Shown here in pieces: positions 5,826-6,044 of a stretch of 6,044 nt of DNA. The stretch is from contig CAZFQG010000274.1 of NCBI GenBank assembly GCA_964520785.1, positions 1-6,044 of the forward strand, in the 5' to 3' direction. Within the stretch, counting starts at the first letter, position 1; the number at the start of each line of letters is the position of its first letter. Origin of the DNA: CAZFQG01 sp964520785 (GTDB taxonomy: Bacteria; Planctomycetota; Planctomycetia; Pirellulales; Thermoguttaceae). The translations under genes were made by a program, and so were the position numbers. The notes below the pieces were generated by a model. It saw only the letters and a list, made by a program, of their open reading frames with translations, ran no database searches and had not been told where the DNA came from.

Positions 5826-6044
5826 ATGAAGAGTCAACTGTTTTGGAAAGAGGCTTACAATATGTTTTGTCACATCCGGAATCGTACCGCAAGAGCGGGT
5901 CTGTGCGGGTTATTTTCTGGACTTTTCAATTCTTCAGGCCCGTCTCGCCCACAATTCTTTCGGAGTTCATACTCCCCGCGTGTTGAGTCGCTGGAAGATC
6001 GCCGGATGCTGTCGGTAACGCTGTATGTTAACGACGCCGCGGCA
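5826..6044 (+). CDS. N-terminus of a secreted planctomycete protein with LEDR (LEPR-XLL type) motif, partial
   Basis: Only the first 73 residues are in the window and the frame is open at the right edge. Residues 56-63 read LEDRRMLS, preceded by PRVES, matching the signature seen near the start of many large planctomycete secreted or cell-surface proteins. The region before it is basic (Arg at 18, 20, 23) with a modest hydrophobic stretch (GLCGLFSGLF, 25-34), resembling the unusual long leader of this class rather than a classical signal peptide. After the motif the chain begins TLYVNDAA, a pattern that in such proteins often opens a parallel beta-helix or repeat region. That extension is inference, since it lies beyond the window. 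The start at 5826 is supported by GGAGG and a good promoter. Its function cannot be assigned from this fragment. Confidence 0.85.
   Translation, partial: MKSQLFWKEAYNMFCHIRNRTARAGLCGLFSGLFNSSGPSRPQFFRSSYSPRVESLEDRRMLSVTLYVNDAAA

Noticed and set aside
5756..5986. Plus-strand 76-codon frame overlapping the LEDR gene
   Set aside because: It begins inside the promoter region, has no ribosome binding site and is a different frame from the one carrying the LEDRRMLS motif.

Overview
The window looks like a piece of a planctomycete chromosome, probably from a Gemmata-type lineage. The main reason is the partial gene at the right edge, whose N-terminus carries the LEDRRMLS signature (the LEPR-XLL type motif) found at the start of many large secreted planctomycete proteins. 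The GC-rich coding sequence and the scarcity of strong Shine-Dalgarno sites fit this, but the exact genus is inference.

Layout, left to right. Positions 1-487 hold no gene I can support. At 488-796 (+) is a small protein with three predicted membrane segments. The gap at 797-1116 lies between converging genes and contains two stem-loops and the most interesting item of the window: an 89-bp relic (773-861) of the 5' coding part of a DNA methyltransferase gene. It is related to, but clearly diverged from, the intact methyltransferase gene 2.3 kb away. At 1117-1908 (-) is a probable PD-(D/E)XK restriction endonuclease, immediately downstream of an intact DNA methyltransferase at 1925-3223 (-). 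The two form a methyltransferase-first restriction-modification operon with its own likely promoter. The relic has the same orientation and sits downstream of the nuclease, where the first gene of a second tandem copy would lie.

The right half carries a second minus-strand pair: a two-ACT-domain protein (4826-5404) followed 39 bp later by a UPF0210/PFL-like (DUF711) protein (3401-4786). This is a conserved partnership in many bacteria whose biochemical role is unresolved. A 421-bp divergent intergenic region, with candidate promoters pointing both ways, separates this pair from the LEDR-motif protein, which starts at 5826 (+) and runs off the window.

Functionally, the restriction-modification operon is the accessory defence element. 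The ACT/UPF0210 pair and the secreted protein look like ordinary lineage genes. The evidence for past rearrangement is concentrated at about 770-860, where the methyltransferase relic runs into the last codons of the membrane protein gene. I saw no tRNA, rRNA, CRISPR array, insertion sequence or riboswitch.
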